Assembly (NCBI GenBank): GCA_017461825.1
Contig: JAFTXB010000289.1
Span: 1-28,952, forward strand
Direction: 5' to 3'
From: Clostridia bacterium
Lineage (GTDB): Bacteria > Bacillota > Clostridia > Oscillospirales > CAG-272
DNA length: 28,952 nucleotides
Under the pieces are notes generated by a model that saw only the letters and a program-made list of their open reading frames with translations, ran no database searches and was not told the DNA's origin. Below, piece after piece: positions 14,917 through 23,728 of the stretch (the first letter of the stretch is position 1; every line of letters starts with the position of its first letter). Both the position numbers and the translations under genes were made by a program.

Positions 14917-17133
14917 ATGATCTTAATTGTTGCCGAAAAACCAAGTCTTGGCAGAAATATTGCCGAAGGAATCGGAGAGATGCAAAAGAGAAACGGATAT
15001 CTTGAGGGAAACGGTTATATTATCACTTGGGCATTTGGACACCTGTTTTCACTTTGTGATATAGAGGCATATCATCCTAACCCCGAAGGAAATAAGCATT
15101 GGACTATGGATAATCTTCCGTGCTTTCCAAATGAGTTCCGTTTTGAATTGAGAAAGGGCAATGATAAACAGGTCGATGCAGGCGTTTTGCGCCAGTTTGA
15201 GCTTATACGTACCCTTTGCAACCGAGACGATGTTGATACGGTCGTCAATGCGGGAGACGCGGATAGGGAGGGTGAGATCATTGTCAGACTTTGTATTCAA
15301 AACGCGCTCAAAACTCCCAAAAAACTAAAAAGGCTGTGGCTTCCCGATCAAACTCCGCAAACTGTCAAAAAAGCACTTTCGGAAATGAAGGATGAAAGTG
15401 AATACGATCTTCTTGCCGCCGAAGGGTTTGCAAGAACCTATATCGATTGGCTTTACGGCGTCAACCTTACCCGTTACGCGACTATTAAAAACGGCACACT
15501 TTTGCGCGTCGGTCGTGTCATTGTCCCTATCGTCAAGGCAATCTATGACAGAGACATGGCAATCAGAAGGTTTGTACCGGGAAAATATTATGCTCTTGTC
15601 AGTGCCGAAAAAACGCAGGGTGAAGTTATAGAGCTGACTTCTAAAAATAAATTTGACGATAATCAATTTTTGCAGGCTGAACAGACTTGCGCGCGCTACA
15701 ATGCCGCGGGTGCTGTGGTAACAGGCATAAAAAACAAAAAAGATAAGCTTTCTCCGGGAAAGCTTTATTCACTTTCCAAGCTGCAAAACGTGCTTGGAAA
15801 GAAATATAAGATGTCAATGCAGGAAAGCTTGACATTGGTTCAAGGGCTTTACGAGAAAGGATATCTCACCTATCCGCGTACCAATTCCGAGTATCTTGCC
15901 ACGGCAGAAAAGGATAAGATACGCCAGATCCTCGCGGGATGCGCCAAGCTCGGATATCCCGTAACTTTTAAAGATAATAAAACAATTTTTGACGACAGTA
16001 AGATCGAATCGCACTCGGCACTCACCCCCACATACAAGATCCCCAATAAGCAACAGCTGAATGAGCGTGAAATGCAGGTCTATTCCACCGTGTTCCGACG
16101 TTTTGTTGCTGTCTTTTGCGCAGAGGAGTGTGTGGTTTCCAGAACCGAGATCACCATTGCTGTAGGAGACTATGAAACCTTTACCCTCAAAGGAATGGTC
16201 ATGCTGGAAAAAGGGTGGACGAAATATGACGATTACACCCAAAAGGATAAGATATTACCTTCATTAAAAAAGGGAGACTCGGTCAATATCAACTTTAAGC
16301 CCACCGAAAAAGAGACATCGCCGCCTAAGCATTATACCATTGAAACTCTCAATAATTACCTCAAAAATCCATTCAAGGACGAAAAGAAGGCGGCAAAGGA
16401 GCAAGCCGAAAATGAGGAAGGGATCGCGTCGGATGACAGCGAAGACTACAAAGCGATCTTTGAAGGCTTGGAGCTCGGCACCGAGGCAACCCGAACAGGC
16501 ATCATTGACAATGCACGCAAAAGCGGGTATATTGAGTTAAAAAAGGATGTTTATACCATTCTGCCGGACGGTGAGTTTCTCATCGAAGTACTTACTCATA
16601 TGCAGATCAATATGGATAAATATAAAACTTCGCAACTCGGTCAGGCACTCAAAAAGGTTTATCACGGAAAAATATCGGTTGAGGAAAGTGTTAAGCTTGC
16701 AGAAGCCGAGATCAAAGAGGCATTTGATAAAAAGACAGACGAAGGCTTTAGACTTGAGAATGATACAGGTTTTTTCAGGGATATTGTTGGGAAATGTCCG
16801 CTTTGCGGTAGCGATTTGATCAGACAAAAGACCTTTTACGGATGCACCGGTTATAAGGATGGATGTAGGTTTTCGGTTAATATCAATATGTGCGGAAGGG
16901 CAATTTCCATCTCAATGCTGAGAGAACTCACCGAAAAGGGCAAAACTTCAATCATCAAAGGATTTGTTTCACCCAGAAACGGTAAGGTTTTCGATGCCGC
17001 TATAAAGCTTGAAAACGGACGTACGGTTTTTGATTTTGAGCGTCACTCACCCTCCAATCCAAACTCGGGATTTTCCCCCACGATGGACGGTGAACAACCG
17101 CCGCTCCCCGAGCCGCCGCCTGATTACAGATGA
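14917..17133 (+). CDS. topB: DNA topoisomerase III (type IA)
   Basis: 738 residues, AAAGGAGG 11 bases before the ATG. Type IA topoisomerases cut and rejoin one strand to decatenate or relax DNA. The TOPRIM domain carries Glu7 (AEKPS) and the metal motif DADRE (Asp114, Asp116, Glu118). The catalytic Tyr319 is in LTYPRTNSEYL. An acidic, Lys/Glu-rich insert (about 485-510) precedes TRTGIIDNARKSGYIE. One C-terminal zinc finger begins CPLCGSDLIRQKTFYGC (from Cys627), and the tail is Pro-rich (PPLPEPPPDYR). No conjugation or relaxase genes lie nearby, so a mobile-element copy is not indicated. No clear promoter lies between the terminator and the start. Confidence 0.95.
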   Translation: MILIVAEKPSLGRNIAEGIGEMQKRNGYLEGNGYIITWAFGHLFSLCDIEAYHPNPEGNKHWTMDNLPCFPNEFRFELRKGNDKQVDAGVLRQFELIRTLCNRDDVDTVVNAGDADREGEIIVRLCIQNALKTPKKLKRLWLPDQTPQTVKKALSEMKDESEYDLLAAEGFARTYIDWLYGVNLTRYATIKNGTLLRVGRVIVPIVKAIYDRDMAIRRFVPGKYYALVSAEKTQGEVIELTSKNKFDDNQFLQAEQTCARYNAAGAVVTGIKNKKDKLSPGKLYSLSKLQNVLGKKYKMSMQESLTLVQGLYEKGYLTYPRTNSEYLATAEKDKIRQILAGCAKLGYPVTFKDNKTIFDDSKIESHSALTPTYKIPNKQQLNEREMQVYSTVFRRFVAVFCAEECVVSRTEITIAVGDYETFTLKGMVMLEKGWTKYDDYTQKDKILPSLKKGDSVNINFKPTEKETSPPKHYTIETLNNYLKNPFKDEKKAAKEQAENEEGIASDDSEDYKAIFEGLELGTEATRTGIIDNARKSGYIELKKDVYTILPDGEFLIEVLTHMQINMDKYKTSQLGQALKKVYHGKISVEESVKLAEAEIKEAFDKKTDEGFRLENDTGFFRDIVGKCPLCGSDLIRQKTFYGCTGYKDGCRFSVNINMCGRAISISMLRELTEKGKTSIIKGFVSPRNGKVFDAAIKLENGRTVFDFERHSPSNPNSGFSPTMDGEQPPLPEPPPDYR

Positions 17134-17149
17134 AATAATCATACAAAAA

Positions 17150-17191
17150 CAGCAGATATCACGCTTTTATGTGTAAATATCTGCTGCTTTT
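17150..17191. terminator. Bidirectional terminator between topB and the AraC gene
   Basis: CAGCAGATAT (17150-17159) pairs perfectly with ATATCTGCTG (17177-17186), with A and T runs on the two sides, between convergent genes. Confidence 0.85.
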
Positions 17192-17196
17192 TATTA

Positions 17197-18153
17197 TTAT
17201 TGGCGCGGATTGGAAATATCAGAATGAATGATGGGGATACTGTATTGTCCTTTTTTATACGCTTGAGGCGATATCCCCGTGTACTTTTTAAAGATCTTGC
17301 TGAACAGGGTATAGTCATCGTATCCAATCAACGCGGCAGCCTGCGACACACTCCAATGATCGTACTTGAGATGGCTGGCGGCGCATTCGATTCTTTTCCG
17401 TATCAGTAATTCACGAAGAGAATACTTACAATGCTTGGAAAAAATAACACGCAGATAGGATGGCGAGATATGGAGATATTGTGCTACGTCTCTCGGTGTG
17501 ATCCCTTCCAACAGAAAATCCTGAATGTAAACCAACGCTTCCTTATAGTAGAAAAAAGTATCGTCACTCGGGGGGGTTTGTGCTTTAATATTATGATGCT
17601 TGTGCAGAGAGATCAATTGCAGAAAAAAGCCCATCAGAAAGAAATCGATGTCCTCCTCGGGATGCGGCTCATACAAAGGCTTTTGAAACAATTCGGGAAT
17701 TCTTTCAATAAATGGGCAATCTTGAATTTGTGGAATCGAAAGAAAGCCTGCGTTTTTCATAATAATCTCGGTTCCGGGGCCCGAGATTCCAATATAGTAA
17801 AGCTCCATGGGGTCTTTATCATCCGATACGATCGTATGCTTTTCATAGGGCTTGACAAAGAAAAACTGTCCTGTGGAGAGTTTTCTCCCGTTGATCTGTC
17901 CGCTGCCTCGGACAAGATAATGCAATATAAAACGATTGATCGAACGCGGTCCGAGTTTTTTATTGGGCCAACTGAATTCATGTCCCAAGGATATAACATT
18001 GCATACAGGAGAGTCATCTTTTTCGGATGTATAATATCGGTATGAGTAGTACGGGAAGTTGCTTAAGTATTCGGTTGGAGGCGTCAAAGAACGAAAATAC
18101 TTTTCATTTCCTGTTTCGGATGGATATGCAATTGCATAACGGTAATAGGACAC
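17197..18153 (-). CDS. AraC-family transcriptional regulator
   Basis: 318 residues from the GTG at 18153-18151, chosen because AAAGGAG lies 8 bases upstream; in-frame codons further upstream have no site. The N-terminal half is a cupin-type sensor (HYLVRGSGQINGRKLSTGQF, VKPYEKHTIV). The C-terminal ~100 residues are the double helix-turn-helix: ITPRDVAQYLHISPSYLRVI, then SVSQAAALIGYDDYTLFSKI followed by FKKYTGISPQAYKK. AraC proteins of this type usually activate sugar-use genes in response to a saccharide. It is transcribed away from the cluster at 18446-24907 and probably controls it; two similar 12-bp elements lie in the shared upstream region. Confidence 0.92.
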   Translation of the reverse strand: MSYYRYAIAYPSETGNEKYFRSLTPPTEYLSNFPYYSYRYYTSEKDDSPVCNVISLGHEFSWPNKKLGPRSINRFILHYLVRGSGQINGRKLSTGQFFFVKPYEKHTIVSDDKDPMELYYIGISGPGTEIIMKNAGFLSIPQIQDCPFIERIPELFQKPLYEPHPEEDIDFFLMGFFLQLISLHKHHNIKAQTPPSDDTFFYYKEALVYIQDFLLEGITPRDVAQYLHISPSYLRVIFSKHCKYSLRELLIRKRIECAASHLKYDHWSVSQAAALIGYDDYTLFSKIFKKYTGISPQAYKKGQYSIPIIHSDISNPRQ

Positions 18154-18182
18154 GCTCGTAGCTCCTTTCCTTGCTTTTTTAT

Positions 18183-18211
18183 AGTATATCATGAAAACAA
18201 CAAAATGTCAA
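18183..18211 (-). promoter_or_regulatory. Sigma-A promoter of the AraC gene
   Basis: The minus strand has TTGACA (18211-18206), a 17-bp spacer and TATACT (18188-18183), with TGA before the -10. Confidence 0.82.
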
Positions 18212-18268
18212 TTAATATCGAAAAAAACAATTTTTTCTTTCCTAAAAAAACATGAAAAAAGCCAAAAA

Positions 18269-18280
18269 TTGTGCAAAGTG
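18269..18280 (+). repeat. TTGTnnAAAGTG element, copy 1 (possible AraC site)
   Basis: TTGTGCAAAGTG matches TTGTCAAAAGTG at 18365-18376 in 10 of 12 bases, same orientation, 96 bp apart. AraC proteins bind such direct repeats. This copy is upstream of both the AraC promoter and the cluster promoters. Confidence 0.35.
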
Positions 18281-18319
18281 AACAAAAAATGGGTATATTA
18301 TTTGTTTAGGATGAACGTA

Positions 18320-18347
18320 TTGTCGCTTGGCAAAAAAACATTATAAT
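18320..18347 (+). promoter_or_regulatory. Upstream promoter (P1) of the surface-protein cluster
   Basis: TTGTCG (18320-18325), a 16-bp spacer and TATAAT (18342-18347). Weaker -35 than P2. Confidence 0.5.
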
Positions 18348-18364
18348 CGAAAACGCCATATTTC

Positions 18365-18376
18365 TTGTCAAAAGTG
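18365..18376 (+). repeat. TTGTnnAAAGTG element, copy 2 (possible AraC site)
   Basis: TTGTCAAAAGTG ends three bases before the P2 -35, the usual place for an AraC-type activator that contacts RNA polymerase. See copy 1 at 18269-18280. Confidence 0.35.
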
Positions 18377-18379
18377 TCA

Positions 18380-18408
18380 TTGCGAGAAAAGGGGAAACAT
18401 GATATAAT
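18380..18408 (+). promoter_or_regulatory. Proximal promoter (P2) of the surface-protein cluster
   Basis: TTGCGA (18380-18385), a 17-bp spacer and extended -10 TGATATAAT (TATAAT 18403-18408), 38 bases before the first ATG. Confidence 0.7.
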
Positions 18409-18445
18409 CAAATTGAGAAAAAACAATGGGAGGTTTGATGAGATT

Positions 18446-20233
18446 ATGAAAAGATCGATTCGCTTCATTTCACTTCTTTTGGGAATGCTGTTTTTGGCTT
18501 CTGTTTTGATTGCTTGCGATTCGGAATCGGAAAACGATAATGACAGAGCAAACGAAAATGAAACAAACGCGTCGGATGAACATGATATGATCGTTGCGGA
18601 TGGAGTGGCAAAGTATACTTTGGTATATCCCGATAATGCATCATCATCCGTGAAAGCCGCTATGAACAGTTTTCTGGATGCGATCAAACAGGCGACAGGA
18701 GTAACGCTTGAAACCAAGACCGACTACTTGAAAAGAGGTGCGCTGTATGATTCTCAATCCTCCGAAATCCTTTTCGGCAGAACCGGGTATGATGAGACCA
18801 AACAGGCTCTGAAAACAATTGAGGATTCGCAGTTTACCATCCAAAAAATCGGCAATAAGCTAGTTGTGGTTTCTCCAACAGACACCCTTTTGGAGAATGC
18901 GGTCAAGTATTTTACCGGGACCTTGATCCCTGCAAACTTAGAGGAATCAAACGGGAAAAAGAGTCTTCGCGTTGCGCAATATACATCGGAAAAGAACGCT
19001 ATAAGCAATGAGGATATGATCGGTTCCACACCTTTGGCAGATTATGTAATCATATATGAGACCGAGCGAGCAGGATACGGCGAGATTGCAACACGCTTGT
19101 CTGAAATCATAAAAGAGGCGTTTGATGTAATACTTCCCGTGTACGCTGATAACAGACGAGAAGAGAGTGCAGCCGAAATTTTGATTGGAAAAACCAACCG
19201 TCAGATTTCGCAAACGCTTTACACGGAAGCAAAGCCCCAACTGATGACATATAAGGCGGTGCTCAAAGGAAACAAGCTTCAAATCATAAGCGGCGGTCCT
19301 TATTCCGCTCGAGAATGTGTAGATTATCTTCGTTTTTCGCTTTCTACCTTAAAAAATGACGGTGAATATTTTGCCACCGATCTTGCCCCCGATACCAAGA
19401 TATTAAGTAGCAGTGCCGATCTGCGCATCATGACTTCGAACATCTTGGCAGCGCGTTGGGGAGAGGACAGCGGGACAGAGTCCGCCAAGATCATACCTCC
19501 CGTTGCACAGCGAGTAGAAATTTATGCGGCGGTCCTGGCAAAATATCAGCCGGATGCGGTTGGACTTCAAGAGACCGACCAAAAGTGGATCGATCAGCTT
19601 CCCGCCTATCTGACACTTTTGAAAAATGACTACGGACTTGAATATACCTGGGTATTTAAGGAACAAGATGGAGTTCAAAACCTGACATCTATCCTCTACC
19701 GAAGCGACAAATATGAGCTTGTGGATTCCGGGGTTCAAGTCAATAGTTACTGGAATGTTGCGCAAAAGGGGTATCACCTTCGTTTGTATACGTGGGTGAA
19801 TCTCAAGGAAAAAAGTGATCCCACACATCAATTTGTGCTCTTGAATACTCATTGGGCTTGGGAGAGCGATGAATGGATCCAAAAAAGTGTCGATGAGGAG
19901 ATCGAATTGATCAAGACTCTGCGCACCCGATTCAGTTTGCCGATCTTCTGTACCGGAGACTTTAACAGCAAACAGGATTCTGCTGAATACAACCGCTTTA
20001 TGAGCGAGGCCGGTTTGAACGATCTGTGCAAGCAGGCGAGAGAAGCTGCATGCCTGGTCAATGAATGTGGCGGATGTGGCAACATCGGTTCTCCCCGTAG
20101 TGGCGGAAACTATATTGATCATATCTTTGGATCAGGCGGTTATACCGTGAAACGCTATGAGACAGTGGTCGGAAACCGCATTCATTGGTTGTCAGACCAC
20201 GCCCCGCACTATGTCGATATCAAGCTTTCTTGA
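18446..20233 (+). CDS. Lipoprotein with two tandem N-terminal modules and an EEP phosphoesterase domain
   Basis: 595 residues from the ATG at 18446 (GGGAGG 12 bases upstream). The signal peptide ends in lipobox LIAC (Cys24). Two related modules follow, about 57-160 and 200-300: both start with a strand (KYTLVYP / DYVIIYE), have a helix, then SEILFGRTGYDETKQAL / AEILIGKTNRQISQTL, then strand pairs (GNKLVVVS / GNKLQIIS). Such modules resemble the N-terminal domain found before glycan-active enzymes. Residues 327-595 are an endonuclease/exonuclease/phosphatase domain with active-site residues retained: Asn332, Glu376 (LQETD), Asp505 and Asn507 (GDFNS), Asp584-His585 (SDHAP). The domain cleaves phosphoester bonds; the substrate may be a phosphorylated glycan, phospholipid or nucleic acid outside the cell. 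First gene of the AraC-linked cluster. Confidence 0.85.
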   Translation: MKRSIRFISLLLGMLFLASVLIACDSESENDNDRANENETNASDEHDMIVADGVAKYTLVYPDNASSSVKAAMNSFLDAIKQATGVTLETKTDYLKRGALYDSQSSEILFGRTGYDETKQALKTIEDSQFTIQKIGNKLVVVSPTDTLLENAVKYFTGTLIPANLEESNGKKSLRVAQYTSEKNAISNEDMIGSTPLADYVIIYETERAGYGEIATRLSEIIKEAFDVILPVYADNRREESAAEILIGKTNRQISQTLYTEAKPQLMTYKAVLKGNKLQIISGGPYSARECVDYLRFSLSTLKNDGEYFATDLAPDTKILSSSADLRIMTSNILAARWGEDSGTESAKIIPPVAQRVEIYAAVLAKYQPDAVGLQETDQKWIDQLPAYLTLLKNDYGLEYTWVFKEQDGVQNLTSILYRSDKYELVDSGVQVNSYWNVAQKGYHLRLYTWVNLKEKSDPTHQFVLLNTHWAWESDEWIQKSVDEEIELIKTLRTRFSLPIFCTGDFNSKQDSAEYNRFMSEAGLNDLCKQAREAACLVNECGGCGNIGSPRSGGNYIDHIFGSGGYTVKRYETVVGNRIHWLSDHAPHYVDIKLS

Positions 20234-20329
20234 AGTAATAGGATCTGAAACAATTGCCGAGAACGCGATCTATGGTTGCTGACAGCGCTCTTTGCATTGC
20301 GATAAAAAATTTTAGAAGGAGAATATGTT

Positions 20330-21790
20330 ATGCAAAAAACAATCAAACTGCTTTGCCTGCTTTTGGTGGGCATTATGATGATCGGTATGCTTGCAGCCTG
20401 CGGCGGTGACGAAAACACCCCCGAGGATACTACCGATGCATCGGATGACACCAAACCTGCCGGTGACAGCAACCTTGACGAAAACGGATATCCCAAGGAT
20501 TCACTTCCCGAGTCCTACGATTTCGGTAAAGAATTCAAAATCTTTACATGGAACGGACAGAAAGCTTGGGAATGGGTGGATGAGATCGCTGAACAGCCCA
20601 CAAGTGTCGAACAGGTGCTGTGGGAAAGGGAGGCAAATGTTGAGGAGCGTTTCGGCGTTGAGATCGAGCGTGTTTACGCAAACGGCGCTTGGGACGACAG
20701 AAACAGCTTTATCAGCACGCTTTCCCAAAACGTACTTGGAAACGACCATGAGTACGATCTTGTAGGTCAGTACACCCCTGCCGCCGGTATTGGTGCGGTT
20801 ACGGGACTTTATACCGACCTCAAAAAAGTGTCCTATATCGATTTGGAGAAGCCTTGGTGGCCCTCCTCTATTACCGAAACAGCAACCGTCGGTGATAAGC
20901 TTTATTTTGTAACGGGTGATATTACCCCAACCCTTATTCGTAATGTACAGTGCATGTTTGTCAACACCTCACTTTATGAGAGTTATCAGCTTGCAAAAGA
21001 GGTTGACGGAAGAAGCATTTACGATGTTGTTAAGGATTACGACTGGACGATGGAGAATATGCTGAAAATGGCTTTGAATAAAGTCAGCGTTGAGCAGGGA
21101 AATTACGGCCTTGTCATGCTCAATCAGGTTTCGGGCGACTCCTTCTTCTATGGCGCTGGCTTTACTTATGTAAAGAACGAAGGCGGTATCATGACACTTT
21201 CCGACGACCTTTCCAACAGCCTGCTTATCAACTATTTCGATCAGGTAAAGGAACTGTTCACCGGCAGATATGAGGATGTTGCTATCGTTAGCCTGGATCC
21301 CTTCTTGCAGAACAAGGCACTCTTCTACAACGGCAACGTTTCGGATTCCCAGCAGCTTTCTGCCGAGGGTGTACAGTTCTCGCTTCTGCCTATGCCTTTG
21401 CTCAATGAGGATCAGCAGGAATACAGAACCTGCTCCAGCTTCTGGGTAACCGTTTACAGCGTTCCCGTCGATGTGTCCGATATGAATATGTCGGGTGTCA
21501 TCCTTGAGGCACTTGCATCCGAGGCATATCGTACCGTATCGGATGAGATTTACTACAACATGTTCCAAATCCGTTATAACGGTGCTGATGAAGACAGCGC
21601 AAAGATGTTTGACATCGTTTCCGATTCTGTTGTATTCGACACGGCAAGATTTTTCCCGGATGCACTCGGACTGTTTGCACAGTTCCGTCTTGGTGTCAAC
21701 GATGTCAGCGGAAACTGGAGCACTATTTACGGCGGTGCAAAGGATTCCTGGACGGAAAAGATCCAAAAGCTTTACGCTGACGTAGGATAA
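20330..21790 (+). CDS. Family-1 extracellular solute-binding lipoprotein without linked permease
   Basis: 486 residues; AGAAGGAG 9 bases before the ATG. Lipobox LAAC (Cys24), then an acidic Asp/Thr linker to about residue 60. The fold is that of large ABC sugar-binding proteins: FKIFTWNG, EREANVEERFGVEIER, YDLVGQYTP, DYDWTMENMLKMA, and FSLLPMPLLN with SFWVTVYSVP near the C-terminal third. These proteins normally deliver oligosaccharides to MalF/MalG-type permeases, but none is encoded in this window, so it may work with a distant permease or act as a surface binding or sensing protein. It follows the EEP lipoprotein by 96 bases and precedes the repeat protein by 28, suggesting one transcript. 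Confidence 0.88.
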   Translation: MQKTIKLLCLLLVGIMMIGMLAACGGDENTPEDTTDASDDTKPAGDSNLDENGYPKDSLPESYDFGKEFKIFTWNGQKAWEWVDEIAEQPTSVEQVLWEREANVEERFGVEIERVYANGAWDDRNSFISTLSQNVLGNDHEYDLVGQYTPAAGIGAVTGLYTDLKKVSYIDLEKPWWPSSITETATVGDKLYFVTGDITPTLIRNVQCMFVNTSLYESYQLAKEVDGRSIYDVVKDYDWTMENMLKMALNKVSVEQGNYGLVMLNQVSGDSFFYGAGFTYVKNEGGIMTLSDDLSNSLLINYFDQVKELFTGRYEDVAIVSLDPFLQNKALFYNGNVSDSQQLSAEGVQFSLLPMPLLNEDQQEYRTCSSFWVTVYSVPVDVSDMNMSGVILEALASEAYRTVSDEIYYNMFQIRYNGADEDSAKMFDIVSDSVVFDTARFFPDALGLFAQFRLGVNDVSGNWSTIYGGAKDSWTEKIQKLYADVG

Positions 21791-21818
21791 TTTGAAAGAA
21801 CGAAAACAGGAGGTCACT

Positions 21819-23684
21819 ATGAAAAAAATTATATCTTTGTTTTTGACTCTTACCATGATGCTTTCGGCATTGGCTTTGATTTCTGCTACCGCGGCAGAGG
21901 CAAACGCTATTTCGGTCGATGGCAAGGAAATGACTTGGTCTGCATTTGTTACCGAAGCAAACACCAAGGGGGCTGATGATAAGACCCCTACTTATGAGGG
22001 CAAAACCTTAAAGCTCTTGACCGATGTTACCCTTACCGGAGATTGGACATCTCTTGCTGAATTTAAGGGTACTTTGGACGGCAACGGAAAGTCGATTAGC
22101 GGCTTGAACGCACCTCTGTTCAACACTTTGACCGATGCAACTGTAAAGAACCTTACCCTCAACGGCACCATTACATTCACAGGCAACCGTTGTGGTGCTT
22201 TGGCCATGACCGCTGCAGGCACACAGGTTACCGTAGAGAACTGTGTTAACAACTGTGTGATCAACTTCACCGAAACAGGCTCTAATGCAGCCGCTGGCGG
22301 CTTTATCGGTTACACCGAGAAGAAGGTCGTTTTTACCGATTGCGTAAATAATGGTGATATTAACGCAGGCTCTGCAAACAAGATTGCCGTCTGTATCGGC
22401 GGTATAATTGGTTATGTCAAAAATGCAACTTCTGAAATCGTTGCAACCGATTGTGTCAACAACGGAACCTTGACCACAAATGTAATTTCTGCTGATGGCA
22501 AAAGCTCCAATACCTCTATCGCAGGAGGTATTGCGGCTTGGGTAACCGGAACAGGTACCTTTACAAAATGTCTTAATACTGCGCAGATAAAGAACATATC
22601 CGCTGTTTCTGCAGGAGGTCATAAACTTGGTGGTATTGTCGGTGTATATGCCCAAACCAAAGCAAACCTGACCATTGATTCTTGTATTAACACCGGAAAT
22701 GTCAATGGTTTCTGCGAGGCAGGTGGTATCGTCGGTGAGTCACAATCTTTGAAATTGATGATGACAAACTGTTACAACTACGGTGCAATGACATCCGGCG
22801 GAGATACGGCTGTAAAAACGAACTCTATTGCCGGAGGCCTTATTGCATATCAGAGACAGGGCGAGCTCATTATGACTGCATGCGCAAACTTTGGCTCAAT
22901 TAACGCAAAGCTCAACAAGAGCGACGCCACCACCGTATTTGCAGGCGGTCTCATCGGTTGGACCGATACTGCAGTTTCTGTTTCCAACTGTAGCAATAAT
23001 GCAACCGTTACCTCCGGTCGCATTGCAGGAGGTCTTCTCGGATGGGCAAACAAAGCAGACGCCGCAATGACTTTTACCGAGTGCTTTGCTGCCGAAAAGG
23101 TTGAACTGATCGCAGAGCCTCTTGCAGAGAATGCCGCAGCCGCATTGGTCGGAAAGATCAATGCAGGCGATGTCACCCTTGCAACCTCCAAGCATCTCAC
23201 CACCGTAAATGCTGTTTCTGTCAACGGAACTACAAAGGATCCGTCGGGAACCGAGTATACCGTTGCGGATGCAGCCGCATGGAGAGCACTTCAATCGATC
23301 AACTTTGAAGGTGTTCAATACACTGCTGCCGCAGACGGAAAATTCAACGTTCGTTTGGTTTCCAGCCTGTCCTCGATCGATTATCTTAACGCAGGCTATG
23401 AGGTTGTCCGCATCGTAAACGGCAAGGACCTTGGCGCAACCGATGCAGAAATCAAGGTCGTTTACAAATCCCTCCTTGGTTTTGATGAAGCAGGAAGCAA
23501 GAACCAATATCTTGCAAGCCAATTCGGAGCAGAGTATCTTTCGGCTCTGGTCATCAAAAATGTTCCCGCAAATGCAACCGTTACTTTTATTGTAAGACCT
23601 TATCTGAAATCTACCGACGGTTCGACAACTGTTTACGGCGAAGCTTATACTGTGACGTTCACAAACGGCGCAGTAGCAGGCTGA
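21819..23684 (+). CDS. Secreted GLUG-like repeat protein with a C-terminal beta domain
   Basis: 621 residues from the ATG at 21819 (CAGGAGGT 7 bases before). The signal peptide (about 1-26) has no lipobox, and there is no LPXTG or membrane anchor, so the protein should be released or held by non-covalent contacts. Residues about 70-450 hold some nine imperfect repeats of roughly 40-45 residues, each with a Cys-x-Asn core (CVNNGDINA, CVNNGTLTT, CINTGNVNG, CYNYGAMTS, CANFGSINA) followed by a GGIxG-type strand. This is the GLUG / right-handed beta-helix pattern of adhesins and pectate-lyase-like proteins. The last about 110 residues (from VRLVSSLSSIDYLNAGYEVV) form a separate beta domain common in clostridial secreted proteins. 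No catalytic residues recognised; binding is more likely than catalysis. Confidence 0.82.
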   Translation: MKKIISLFLTLTMMLSALALISATAAEANAISVDGKEMTWSAFVTEANTKGADDKTPTYEGKTLKLLTDVTLTGDWTSLAEFKGTLDGNGKSISGLNAPLFNTLTDATVKNLTLNGTITFTGNRCGALAMTAAGTQVTVENCVNNCVINFTETGSNAAAGGFIGYTEKKVVFTDCVNNGDINAGSANKIAVCIGGIIGYVKNATSEIVATDCVNNGTLTTNVISADGKSSNTSIAGGIAAWVTGTGTFTKCLNTAQIKNISAVSAGGHKLGGIVGVYAQTKANLTIDSCINTGNVNGFCEAGGIVGESQSLKLMMTNCYNYGAMTSGGDTAVKTNSIAGGLIAYQRQGELIMTACANFGSINAKLNKSDATTVFAGGLIGWTDTAVSVSNCSNNATVTSGRIAGGLLGWANKADAAMTFTECFAAEKVELIAEPLAENAAAALVGKINAGDVTLATSKHLTTVNAVSVNGTTKDPSGTEYTVADAAAWRALQSINFEGVQYTAAADGKFNVRLVSSLSSIDYLNAGYEVVRIVNGKDLGATDAEIKVVYKSLLGFDEAGSKNQYLASQFGAEYLSALVIKNVPANATVTFIVRPYLKSTDGSTTVYGEAYTVTFTNGAVAG

Positions 23685-23728
23685 TTGCAGTTGACACTTA
23701 AATAAACAAAGAATCGAGGTTACATCAA

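Noticed and set aside
14917..17133. Topoisomerase III as a sign of an integrative conjugative element
   Set aside because: Some mobile elements carry topB, but no relaxase, coupling protein, integrase or attachment repeat occurs here, and the neighbours are housekeeping genes.
20969..21967. 332-codon open frame on the minus strand
   Set aside because: It is opposite the solute-binding lipoprotein and crosses the gene boundary into the next signal peptide; no domain is recognisable.
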